Shown here: piece by piece, positions 18,526-28,905 of the stretch
Layout: every line of letters starts with the position of its first letter
Position numbering within the stretch: the stretch's first letter is position 1
The notes under the pieces: model-generated
What the model saw: only the letters and a program-made list of their open reading frames with translations
Told to the model about the DNA's origin: nothing
Database searches by the model: none
Program-made: the position numbers and the translations under genes
Origin: Eleusine coracana subsp. coracana
Lineage: Eukaryota > Streptophyta > Magnoliopsida > Poales > Poaceae
NCBI GenBank assembly: GCA_032690845.1
Contig: CM064429.1
Location: 12,928,569 to 12,992,568 of the forward strand
DNA: 64,000 nucleotides
Direction of reading: 5' to 3'

Positions 18526-20374
18526 TGAGAAACCATGTGGATAAGTGCCATGGTTTGCAATATGTGATGAGTAACTGACATTGGTTGAGTTTGGTGTTTG
18601 AGTTGAAATGTGGAAATCTGGGGATTCCATGAGTTTGTGCATGTCATGGTTTTGACTAACCAGAGTTGGAGAAGTTTGCAGGAGATGGAAAATGTGTTTG
18701 CTTGTCTCATGATGTGTAGGTCACTGGAGTCAACTTGGCGGTCAACGGCGAGAGGATCGGGCACAAGTTGGAGAGTTGGGGCCGGACGATCGGGAGGCCG
18801 GGTAAAGTCAAGGGTGATCCACACCGTACACGTGGAGAGGCAAGAAGCACAGACGGTTTTGCAGTTGTGTCTCAAAACCGTGGGTCGTGATCAAGACGAC
18901 AGGGTTGATCAAGTCAAAGGTGATCGGGCGTAAGTGCAAGTAGAGGCTTCCAATGGACTGAAGGCGGGAGAGACTTGCTGACAAGGAGGATCATGGGACG
19001 AGGTGACACGCGTCGAGATCGAGAAGTCATGCTTTGAGAAGCGTCCAAGGCGGTTTCCTGGTTTGGGCCTCAAAACTGGTGGCGGCGATTGGAGGTGCAC
19101 GTGGCACCATCGCGGAGCTTGCGTCGAGGCGAAGCAAAGTTGTGAAGGGCTCGATGGTGTTCGGACGAAGGAAAAGAGTTGGATGGTTTTGCCCTTGGTA
19201 GGTAGCAATGAGTTATAGGTCAAGGGTAAAGTTGTCTTGGACCCTAGGCCTATATAAGAAGAGGTGTGGCTAGTGGCAGAGGCGCCTCTTCCCATTAGCC
19301 ATGTTAGAAATTCATTCAAAGTGCTAGGAGTGGTCTTCATGTAATAGAGGAGAGGAGAGGGTGTGTGAGAGACATCTCTTTCTCTTCTAAGTAGTGGGAG
19401 GAAGAGGGTGGCTTCCTAGCCTTGTATCCATGGATCTTGTAAGCATGTTTCTATGATATGAAAGTCATTTTCATGCTCAAGATCTTCCTCTCTTTCTAAA
19501 TCCTGAATTTCTCTTTTTCTCTATTTTTGGAGCTATTTTCATGGAAATTTTCAATCTCATTTCTGAGTAAGTTCTTGGGGCAGATTTCTTGGGGATCTTA
19601 GTGCTATGATGAGCTAGAACAATCCTCCATGGGTCTTTGATCAAATCAAGAGCTCTAGCACCTTCGATTTGAAGGATTTCTCAAGTTTCCCCTTTTTGGT
19701 GTTCTTGACACAAGATCTGAAATTCATGATGATTCCTTGAGCCAATTGAGTGGATTTTCTTGGATTAGGCCCGTGATGTGTTGAGGATTGGCTGGTCCAA
19801 AAATCGCATGATTTGGAGATCATTTGGTTGAGTTTTGGAGAGATTTGTAGGAAAATCGTGACAGTTTTCTTGTCTGTCGGGGGTGGATCGGCACTGTCGA
19901 TGACCAGGACCGGCACTGCCGGTGGGTCTAAGCTTGGATCAGCACTGCCGATGCCACGACCGACACTTCTGCCGATAGCCACCACCGGCACTGCCGATGC
20001 GCTCCGACCGTTGCTTTCCAGAGTTTCGAGAACACCGCACCGGCACTACCAATGCATGTGACCGGCACTGCCGATGGTCCCAACCGGCACTGCCAATAGC
20101 TGTGATCGGCACTGCCGATGGTAGTCCAGTGAGGTCTATCTTGTGTGTGTTTCTTTGACCGGGTCGTGTCTTTGCTGCTCTCTTTTGTTTCCGCTGTGTT
20201 CCACTACTGTTGTTGATCACTCCTAGGGTTGGCACGTCACAAGTTGGTGTGTGTGGCCTTGGTGATCGGTTTAGAGGTTGCCTTTGGTTGTAATTGGGAT
20301 ATAGGCCAAGTTCTTGCAAAGAATTTTAATTGACTCCCATCCCCCCCCCCTCTAGTCGCCTTTTCGGTCCTTCA
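18526..20374 (+). repeat. E4 copy 1 3' LTR
   Basis: 1,849 bp, starting tgagaaacc and ending ccttca, followed by the duplication attat. The TATA-like tatataa is at 19251-19257. A palindrome-like array lies at 19887-20120, i.e. downstream of the presumed transcription start. A C-run near 20342-20350 precedes the end. Confidence 0.88.
19887..20120. repeat. Array of imperfect palindromes (ccggcactgccgatg)
   Basis: About ten copies of a 15-bp imperfect palindrome of the form accggcactgccgatg are spread irregularly over 234 bp, with variants such as atcggcactgccgat and ccggcactgccaat. CpG-rich palindromic repeats in LTRs are reported for Sireviruses. Unequal spacing and lack of conserved spacers exclude a CRISPR array. 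Confidence 0.75.
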
Positions 20375-20832
20375 ATTATTCGATAATATATTCCATGAGG
20401 TCATGATGTTTTGTCATAATATTTATGGTTCCTTTAAATAATCTTTTTAAATATAGTCATGAATCAAATTTTGACACTCGGTATTACCACAACTCACACA
20501 TGTTGACCAAGTGGGTTCTTTGTCCCTAAGGTTCATTTCTTCTGTTGCGGACCGAGTCAACTTTCCTAATTCGCATATGCTTGACCGAGTGGGTTCTAAG
20601 TCTTGATGATTCATATAGGTCATTGGGAACATTGATTAGAATGCTAACGTGCATTGTGTATTTATTGTGAGTGTTTAACACGAGTTCATACAATACATAA
20701 ACAAAGCAGCATGGCCCAAGAATTCATCACAATCCTGGTGATGGATCTAGATCCTACGGGTCTACCAGATTAAATACATTTCATTACATAACTGGCTGTG
20801 AAAATATTGTTTGTCAATTATGATACAAACCA
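20375..20832 (+). mobile_element. Tat element 3' region, copy 1 (no gene)
   Basis: This is the sequence into which E4 inserted. In copy 2 the upstream flank is the end of the Tat pol gene (E8, to about 51105), so this stretch is the Tat 3' region. It contains a partial internal repeat (the accaagtgggttct / accgagtgggttct pair around 20507 and 20585). No sense-strand gene is supported. Confidence 0.65.
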
Positions 20833-20974
20833 TTACACTCTCGGTAATGGATCTAGTTCTATCTGGTCAATCAAAATGTTTGAAGTCTCCTGGGCTTCCG
20901 CAACCAGAGCTTCACATTGTTCATCAGACAGGTCTTCCTGGAAACCTTTAGCAATTACATCTAGTTGATCCACT
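20833..20974 (-). pseudogene. Tat antisense gene, last exon (3' part)
   Basis: The minus strand encodes about 46 residues ending ...IDQIELDPLPRV and a stop at 20833. It is acidic, with a helical pattern. It is the natural continuation of the exon at 25296-25539, from which it is separated by the CRM-like element E6a. Antisense extra ORFs between pol and the 3' LTR are known from Tat-lineage elements. Confidence 0.6.
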
Positions 20975-21875
20975 TGATGTGGACAAGGGTTCCCGATCCT
21001 CCGATAGGTTCTGATAATCTTGATTAAGGCAAAGGCGATACACAAATCGATCCGGCTTCCGAACGACACGTTCTGAACCCCGCAATCGCAGCACAACGTC
21101 TCCTCTGGTTATCAACCGCTCAAGAACGATTGACCTCGCCGAGAAGGCTTATCCTTGCTTGCAAATCAAGAACACAAGCAAGAACAAAGAAGAATGCAAC
21201 TAAAGTTGCAAGTATACGATGAATCTCACAAGTTGGGGTCTTACAAACCGATCAAACGACAAAACTGTTATCAACAAAATAATCTAAGCAAAATCCCCAA
21301 ACCCTAATGAAGAGACGGCGGCTATATATGAGGACCCTAGGGTCATGCAAGACCCCCTGGACGCAGCCCTAAGTGGGCTCAACTCGATACATGGCCCAAA
21401 GACCGATTACGGTGTCGCAGCACCAGGACTGATTCTGGAAGTCGAATTGTTTCGGCTATTGCTGACGGCTCGAGATGAATTTTGACATAGGACTAGTTGG
21501 GTTGGAAAGGTCTTTTCGTTATCTTTCCAGGCATATATAGAACGTCCAAATCCGAGTCCGTATGCATCTTGGCGTCCGTTTTAGTGCAGACTGGTCCTGG
21601 GCTCCGAAACAGACTCGAAGTCGGTTTTGATTGGGCCTCCACCTTGGCTTGGACGTCCTTGCTGGCCCATCACGTCTCCAATCACCTCCCCAGCTATCTC
21701 ATCATCATCTCCATGGTTTCTAACAATAATTAATTTATTAGGTAGCAATCTATTCTCAAAATCACATAATGGAATCATTAGGAACAAGCTCACCCGTAAA
21801 TTCAGTTGTCGCGCATGAACTTGCATTTTGGTTGGCGGAGTGCTGGGTGTATCCATAAGAGTGATGTCCTCATCA
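20975..21875 (-). repeat. E6a 3' LTR
   Basis: 901 bp. The plus strand runs from tgatgtggaca to gtcctcatca. It contains the C-terminal ~98 codons of the reading frame (stop at 21581) and a TATA-like tatata at 21323-21330 on the minus-strand promoter side. Confidence 0.85.
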
Positions 21876-23395
21876 TTCTCCCCCTTTTGAATTAGAGTCG
21901 TCCTCGACTCGAGCTCATCTCTTTCTCCCATGTATGGTCTCAAATCTGAAATATTAATTGTGGAACTATTCCCAAACTTGGGATACAACTTATATTTATA
22001 TGCATTATAAAATTTATCATCACAATGTGAAACTACAATAGAACGCATGCCATGCAAATTAATGACCTCTATGAAAACTTGCTCAGCAATATAAACATCA
22101 TTCTCCCTCTTATGACAAGATAGAAAATGTGTGATCTTAAAAACACTAGAAAAACATGACATGACATGGTAATTGTTATTGCAGTTTTCTAGTTCATCAT
22201 TTGGTTGTACAACACAAGGAGTATTCATGTTTGAGCAAATATAAACTTTATGCACCATAAATACACCTCTATGATCATAGTTTCCTATAGCATAAAATTC
22301 GTTTCTTGTTAGTAAAGGTAATTCAGTTTGAGAAAAGATTTGCTTCTCCACGGTATTTAGATCACAAAGAATATCAAATTCAATATAACCCAAAGTATTT
22401 AGAGAAGACAATAATTTCTGCTCATCCTTTTCACAAGTTATTAAAATCAAATGTTTTATTTCAGCACTAGTAGGTGAATCATAAGCAAAAACATCAAGCT
22501 TATTCATTTGTTGTGGCAAAGGTATAAGTGAAGCAGTGGCACACAACTCCTCTTTATCATAAGGATCAGTAGATAAATCAACTTGTGGCAAAGGAAAATC
22601 AAGACAAGGTTCCAATACAACAAGATTGTTGGAACAATTCATCACATCAAGAAAGCTCTTACCTGAAGCAACAACATGTTCTTCATCTTTCTCACTATCC
22701 TCTTCTTTGTGTAGAACCTGAAATGTATTAGTTGCAACAAGAGGCAAGAAAATATGTTCATCATCTAATTCAGATTTTAATGTAAGTGTTGCAATATTTG
22801 AAACAGTCCATTCTTTCCTAAACGGTTCATTCTTTCTCCTTTCAAGCCTTTGTTGATCCTCTTCTAAAATTTCAGCAGTGGTCATAGGTTTAAGAGTAAC
22901 TCTTCTATCATTGTATTTAAATGAGTAGCTATTTATAATGGCATTGTGCGAAACATTATTTGTAATAATCTAAGGTTTACTCAATAACAAATGACATGCT
23001 TGCATAGGTACTATATCAAATTCTGCACTATCCTTATAAGAACCAATAAAAAATTCAATGCGTGCAATTTTATCTACCTTTATCTTATCAAAAGAATTTA
23101 CCCATTGGATGTAGTATGGACATGGGTGTGGCTGTGTTATCAATCCAAACTTCTCTACTAATTCTAAACTTGCGATGTTGCGGCTACTCTCTCCATCAAT
23201 GATAACACGACAACGTCGATCCTTGACAACAAAGTGAGTCTGAAATAAATTGTTCAATTGATTTTGCTCTACCTTCTCCATTTGAGGACTGAGCACTCTT
23301 TGTACTACATCACTCATATTGTTCTCATTAGACGATGTTGAATCATCACCATGAGTGGCGTAACCTGTCATTGTTAGTAGCAAACAAGAAAACAC
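21581..23395 (-). pseudogene. E6a single ORF: protease, unknown domain, integrase tail
   Basis: About 605 codons in one frame, broken by a single TAG at 22970-22972 where the related E6 protein has Trp. Order: a retropepsin-like segment (IIDGESS, about residue 65; the QACHLLLSKP block precedes the stop); an unrelated acidic domain of about 230 residues (about 22150-22830, with ...LNKLDVFAYD-like and GYIEFDILCDL motifs) at the place where RT and RNase H should be; a short integrase remnant (HFLSCHK...INLHGMRS); and the FNISDLRPYMGE-type C-terminus running into the LTR. Gag is missing. I know of uncharacterised grass proteins with this kind of domain but cannot assign a function. Confidence 0.72.
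21876..21889 (-). other. E6a polypurine tract
   Basis: The minus strand reads aaaagggggagaa directly before the LTR start tgatgaggacatc. It is strikingly like the PPT-LTR junction of the TRIM. Confidence 0.8.
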
Positions 23396-24379
23396 ACGGA
23401 AGTATATTTTCCTATCACTACTATATGATCACAGTGTAACTCTCAACAAGCAAAGGGAAGCATCTTATCAAGCTCTTACAAAGTTCTTAATTACAACAAG
23501 CAAAGGATACCTTGGAGACTGTGAACTGATGATTGCGAGAGTCAAAAAAATTTGTGCCTGTTCAGAAGGAAATATATAGAGCTTGGATAGGCAATATTAG
23601 GTAGCAAGGATTAGCAAAATTTCAATTCAGAAGTTGCAAAACTGAATAATAGTCCCAAGCTAGTCTATGTCACCGGCCTAAACTTGTCTCGGACCTAGTT
23701 CAAGCAAGCAAGCAAATGACTCAACAAAGGACACAAAGGATGCAAGCAATTCTGAATTTGTATCTTTTCTTTTTTCTACTTCTTTTTTTTTGTGCGCCTT
23801 TTTCTCTTGTGCACTTTTGCCTTTTTCTTTTCTTTTCTTGAGAATCAGAACTGCAGCAAGGTATTACAAGTTTTACAACCAATGGAACCCCAGAATATTT
23901 TTTTTTTCTTACTACAAGTGCAGTAAAAGGATTCTTGTAATAGCACAACTAAAACAAACTTCTATAACAAGATCAAGCACTAATTGGTTGGCTTTTGATC
24001 ACAATGAGACAGCAGCAGAGCACTCTAATTTTCTTTTGCACATGAAAGTACAAGGCTAGATGTTAAAAAAATATTTAGTGCACATAATTCCAGCAATACT
24101 ATTATCTAAACATATGCAACACTGATTTTTCCCTTGTTTATCCATGACAAGGATATGCACGACTCAAACAAGACCAAAGAACAAGCACTAGACCAGCAAC
24201 ACAATGACCTTGTAGGGACTAAAATTCAGAGAAGCAAACTAAACTGAAAATTGCAAGGCACAAGGGGGGTGTAGGACAGCGGAAACACGACGAACAAATA
24301 TTTTTGTAGGGCAATTTTCTGGACTCTAGGATTGAACAAAATAACAAAGATAACGGTGAACCTAACGGTGTACCTGAAG
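23396..24379 (-). other. E6a 5' untranslated region
   Basis: A non-coding leader between the PBS and the first ATG (minus strand), with T/A-rich tracts (about 23763-23840 and 23900-23912). It is similar in position to 33680-34839 of E6. No gene is supported. Confidence 0.65.
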
Positions 24380-24391
24380 CTCTGATTACCA
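24380..24391 (-). other. E6a primer-binding site (tRNA-iMet type)
   Basis: The minus strand reads tggtaatcagagc next to the 5' LTR. This is the initiator-Met complement with one extra A. The same form is found in E6 at 34840-34852. Confidence 0.7.
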
Positions 24392-24393
24392 CT

Positions 24394-25295
24394 TGATGTG
24401 GACAAGGGTTCCCGATCTTCCGATAGGTTCTGATAATCTTGATTAAGGCGGAGGCGATACACAAATAGATCCGGCTTCCGAACGACACGTTCTGAACCCC
24501 GCAATCACAGCACAACGTCTCCTCTGGTTATCAACCGCTCAAGAACGATTGACCTTGCCGAGAAGGCTTATCCTTGCCTGCAAATCAAGAACACAAGCAA
24601 GAACAAAGAAAAATGCAACTAAATTTGCAAGTATACGATGAATCTCACAAGTTGGGGTCTTACAAACCGATCAAACGGCGAAACTGTTATCAACAGAATA
24701 ATCTAAGCAAAACCCCCAAACCCTAATGAAGAGGCGGCGGCTGTATATGAGGACCCTAGGGTCGTACAAGACCCCCTGGACGCAGCCCTAAGTGGGCTCA
24801 ACTCGATACATGGCCCAAAGACCGATTACGGTGTCGCAGCACCAGGACAGATTCTGGAAGTCAAATTGTTTCGGCTATTGCCGACGGCTCGAGACGAATT
24901 TTGACATGGGACTAGTTGGGTTGGAAAGTTCTTTTCGTTTCCTTTCTAGGCATATATAGAACGTCCAAATCCGAGTCTGTATGCATCTTGGGCGTCCGTT
25001 TTAGTGCAGACTGGTCCTAGGCTCCGAAAAAGACTCGAAGTCGGTTTTGATTGGGCCTCCACCTTGGCTTGGACGTCCTTGCTGGCCCATCACGTCTCCA
25101 ATCACCTCCCCAGCTATCTCATCATCATCTCCATGGTTTCTAACAACAATTAATTTATTAGGTAGCAATCTATTCTCAAAATCACATAAAGGAATCATTA
25201 GGAACAAGCTCACCCGTAAATTCAGTTGTCGCGCATGAACTTGCATTTTGGTTGGCGGAGTGCTGGGTGTATCCATAAGAGTGATGTCCTCATCA
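24394..25295 (-). repeat. E6a 5' LTR
   Basis: 902 bp, nearly identical to 20975-21875. Its outer end abuts exon sequence of the Tat antisense gene at 25296. Confidence 0.85.
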
Positions 25296-26908
25296 GATTT
25301 GGCGATAGCCAGTACTTGAGCACCTGCCAGTCCGATAATATGTCGAGCATGCTCTTTCATTCGGCTTGGGGCTTCTTGTAGCCAAGTGAGCAGATCTCGA
25401 TATCTTGGTGGTTTTTCTTCCGACATGATGAATTGGGCAACCACCTCTGCATCTTTTTGTAGAGCTGCAAGAGACCAGCGAAGATTTTCATCACCTTTGA
25501 TAAATTTCTTTTGTAAGAGGTCATATGCCCTTTTTGATCCTACAGGAACATAATTATTAAACGTTTCCCTACAAGTGTGGAACCAGTGGCGCAAGTAATA
25601 TAGGAATAATCATTTACCTCTCAGACATTTTTTGGTTTCGGTTTTTTCTGCTTCAAGAGTGGCTGTCATTTCCCTGAACTCTTCCTTGAGCTTCTCCGTT
25701 TGCTTAAAGGTTTCTCTAAATTTATTTAATTCATCTATAGCCTTTTTATATATTTTTTAGCTTCAACCAAACCTGTTTCTAGCTGAGTGTTTCTCTTGCT
25801 TTGTATCTTGATTTTTTCTTCAACATCTGTTATATAAGATCGAATGAGTCGGTAGTCAGGTTCACTAACACAAGGGTATGTAAATTATACCTTCAGCCTT
25901 CTTTTTCCAATGAGACCGAGACTCATCCATCGTTTTAAAGACGTCCTTCAGTTTTTCGAAATTGATTTTAAGGTCATCCGAGACTTGAAGTTGCTTTTTC
26001 AATTCTTGGTTTTGTTTCTTCAAATCGTCGATGACACTGGAGGACGATTCCAGCACCGTCACACGGTTATTCAATTCGGCAATCAGGATCATCGAGTCAG
26101 CCTCATTCTTGCATTTAGAAGCCAGCTCCTGTGATAAATCTACAAGAAGGAATTCTGAAGTTTTGGCGTACTAACATGTCCCTTTGTTTTCATCGTATAA
26201 ATTACTGGTAACATACCTGTTATTTTGACTTGAAGTTCATCCATCTGAGATGAACATGTTTGTATCTTGAGAGAAAGATGGCCGACTTCCTTTGCACACT
26301 TTGCAATAGTTTGTTTTTGTTAGCCATGTGTGACTTCAAGCGCTGAAAAAATAGTATGGGAGAGATGTATGTCATTCCTCGAGTATTGATTGATGGAAAA
26401 CAGGTATAAATTCAACTTTTTACCGGAAACGACTGGTAAGCCTTTTCGGTGCAGCCCTCAAATATCTTTAGTTCTTGAAGGCCCGCAATGGCATATTTAC
26501 CAATATGATACATGGTCCGGGTGGGGCCAGTTTCTTCTGAGTTCCTTCCTTCACCACTCGGTGAATCGGAGTCGGCGTGACATCCTCTTCGAGGCCGATC
26601 GGATAGTCGTATATCAGCTTTGGCATATTTTCAAATACCAGAGTAGGCTCTTCTATGACGACTAATGGAGAAGATGTACCATGGGTTGGGGTCGATTCTG
26701 GAACATTTAGATCCAGCACAGAAGGGATCTCTGACCTGTTGGATTCTTTTCTTGGCCCCCCATGTTGGAGCAACATTAACATCACTCGAGAGATTCGCCA
26801 AGTGATCAGAGGCATCATCCTTGGATGTCCCGTTTTCCGTCTTCGCTTGATTTTCTTCGGGAACAGTGCTCTGAGGCGCCGTATTGCCCGAAGAAGCGGC
26901 ATCAGGTG
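25296..26908 (-). pseudogene. Tat antisense spliced gene (coiled-coil), exons 1-5 remnant
   Basis: The minus strand shows a multi-exon gene with five GT-AG introns: 26343-26423, 26140-26216, 25827-25890 and 25540-25617, plus the last exon interrupted by E6a. Exons are 26424-26908 (5' end missing), 26217-26342, 25891-26139, 25618-25826 and 25296-25539. The exons at 25618-26139 encode heptad-rich coiled coil (for example LNNRVTVLES, KKQNQELKKQL). The next exon encodes a helical domain (LLTWLQEAPSRMKEHARHIIGLAGAQ). Exon 26424-26908 has frame disruptions. The 5' end is cut by the E7 LTR at 26909. The setting fits the antisense extra gene known from Tat-lineage gypsy elements. The function is unknown. 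Confidence 0.62.
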
Positions 26909-27981
26909 TGTAAGCTTCATGACCATTGATGGGATCCCCAAGGTATGAATGTTTTAGTGATAGATGATAACTATGAAATTGTGGGCTAATATCAACATGA
27001 GTGTTGTCTATGTAAGAATCATCTCTAAACTCTACTACAAATCATATGGATGATAGTTGCCTTGTTGATTGATGACAATGACCACAAGCATGGAGGCTTG
27101 TGAGCTTGATGGAGTCCAAGGGTTGATGGACATGGATCAAAGCTGAGGACAAGCTATGGAGCAAGTCTTGGGAACACTTGTCTAGTTGTTAGGGCTTTGA
27201 GTCCATAGGAAAAACCGGACTATCAAGTGGGTCTAGGTCATTCTCTTAGGTCGTGTCTTGTTGGTGATGTGCAAGGTTGCTTGGTGAAATCACAGTCACT
27301 AGATAACAGTGGAGAAGCCAAGGATATGTTTGAAGAAACCGGGAAACAAAGTCAAGCGAAGACGACAAGTTTCTGCTTCTGGACATAGTGACCGGACAGA
27401 GGGGTCAATGGTGATCGGACTATACGGTCACTAGGTGAGGATATCTGGAACTTACAGCGAGTAGCGAGGAGTCTGTCTGTGCTAGGTTTCATAGTGACCG
27501 GACGGTCCGGTCTGTATGAGTTGCGTAGGGCAGAAAGGAAGCTCAGTGTGAAATGTTTCTAGACTGGAGAGAGAAATGGACCGGACGGTCTGGTCAGCGG
27601 ACCATACGGTCCGGTCAGCAGGAGATCAGCAGTGGGCAGAGCTCTTGGAGCCAGAGTCTGCAGTGACCGGACGGTCCGGTGAGGCAGTGATTGGACAGTC
27701 CGGTCAGTACGCCCAGAAAGCTGATTTCGTGGAGCAACGGGTTGTTTGAGGTTGGAAACATATATTGGATATCTTGGCTAGTGTAATACCTGAGAGCATT
27801 TGGTAAGGTCCAAGAGGAAAAGAGGAGAGCACTAGGAGAGGATATTGGATATATTGAGAGTGCTTGTGAAAGTAACAAGGAGTGATCTTGCACATCTAAG
27901 GCTAGGGTATCCTTAGGGTGTGATCTAGGTTGTTACTCTTGGTCTGTGGTAAGATCTAGACCGGTTAGGTGTCGGTGATCG
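26909..27981 (+). repeat. E7 5' LTR, first copy (truncated by E6)
   Basis: Starts tgtaagcttcatgacc, preceded by aggtg (26904-26908), and is near-identical to 35326-36398. It stops at gatcg (27977-27981), where the CRM-like element E6 begins. A palindrome-like array lies at 27390-27706. The copy at 43555-44826 is the diverged 3' LTR. Confidence 0.82.
27390..27706. repeat. Palindrome array gaccggacggtccggtc in E7 LTR
   Basis: At least six perfect or near-perfect palindromes of the type gaccggacggtccggtc are spread over about 320 bp. Similar arrays are at 35807-36123, 44028-44344, and internally at 39852-40030. Confidence 0.78.
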
Positions 27982-28905
27982 TGATGTGGACAAGGGTTCC
28001 CGATCTTTTGAAAGGTTCTTGGTAAGTTGATTTGGTCGGAGGCGACACACAAATCGATCCGGCTTCAGAACAGCACGTTCTAAACCCCGCAATCGCAGCA
28101 CGACGTCTCCTCTGGTTATCAACCGTCCAAAAGACAATTGACCTCGCCAAGAAGGCTGATCCCTGCCTGCGAATCAAGAACACAAGCAAAAACAACGAAG
28201 ATTGCAACACAATTGCAGATGTATGATTAAACTCTCAAAGTTGGGGTCTCACAAACCGATGAACGGCGAAACTGTTTATAAACAGAATTGATCTAAGCAA
28301 AACCCGAACCCTAATGGTGCGGCGGCAGCTGTATATAAAGACCCTAGGGTCGTGCAAGACCCTCTGGACGCGCCCCTAATGGGGCTCAACTAGATACAAA
28401 GCCCAAAGGCCAAAAATAGGCGACGCAGCACCGACACAGATTCTGGACTCTGTCTTGTTTTGACGATTCCCGATGACTCCGGATGAATTTTGACATGAGG
28501 CCGGCGGCATTGGAAAGGTCTTCTCCTTATCTTTCCGTGCATATGTAGAACGTCCAAATCCGAGTCCGTATGCGTCCTGGGCAACTGTTTTAGTACAGAC
28601 TGGTCCTGGGCCCCGAAACAGACTCGAAGTCGGTTTTGATTGGGCCTCCACTTTGGCTTCCAAGCTCTTGCTGGTCCTCCACGTTCCCAGCTCCTTCTCC
28701 CATCATCTCCTGGTCTTCTCCATGGTTTCTAATCATAAAATAATCATTAGGTAGCAAACCATTCTCAAAAGTAACATATAGCGAAGAACGTAGGAACGAG
28801 CTCACCTCTAAATTTAGTCGTCGTGCACGAGCTCTAGTCATTGGACCTTGCAAGTCCAGATTTGGAGGAGTGTTGTGTGTATCCATAGGAGTGATGTCCT
28901 CATCA
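27982..28905 (-). repeat. E6 3' LTR
   Basis: 924 bp. It contains the last ~105 codons of the polyprotein (stop at 28590) and a TATA-like tttatatac on the minus strand at about 28330-28338. Confidence 0.88.

Larger units (their letters stand above)
6342..20374 (+). mobile_element. E4 copy 1: Sirevirus-type copia element, 5'-truncated and interrupted
   Basis: This is the 3' half of a copia element: end of the GAG-pre-integrase domain, integrase, reverse transcriptase, RNase H, long 3' untranslated region with several polypurine tracts, and 3' LTR ending at 20374. It contains the TRIM at 6377-7022 and is split by E5 at 10109-17639. The 5' LTR, gag and protease are missing at the 6342 breakpoint, but copy 2 (51111-62239) retains them. 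The 3' flank attat (20375-20379) is the target-site duplication whose partner sits at 51106-51110 in copy 2. The Sirevirus call rests on the long coiled-coil gag in copy 2, the multiple polypurine tracts and the palindrome-rich LTR. Confidence 0.85.
20975..25295 (-). mobile_element. E6a: CRM-like gypsy element lacking gag and RT
   Basis: About 4.3 kb, minus orientation, with both LTRs (20975-21875 and 24394-25295, ~902 bp each), a PBS, a PPT and one long, almost open reading frame. In element sense the LTR begins tgatgaggacatcac and ends tccacatca. The coding sequence runs into the 3' LTR, as in CRM elements. Gag, most of RT and RNase H are absent. The flanks ccact (left) and gattt (right) do not match, so the element may be chimeric or its flanks altered. 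A second copy starts at 62840. Confidence 0.85.

Noticed and set aside
18131..18578. Membrane-protein-like ORFs (113 and 69 codons; also 59998-60445 and 51324-51722)
   Set aside because: Hydrophobic only because the 3' UTR is T-rich; the segment lies between RNase H and the LTR and contains the polypurine tracts.
19887..20120. CRISPR-like or satellite array
   Set aside because: Units are short imperfect palindromes at irregular spacing inside a plant LTR.
28328..28340. Plus-strand TATA box (tgtatataaag) as a host promoter
   Set aside because: It lies in the LTR of the minus-strand element E6 at the place of that element's own TATA-like sequence, and recurs in the other LTR.
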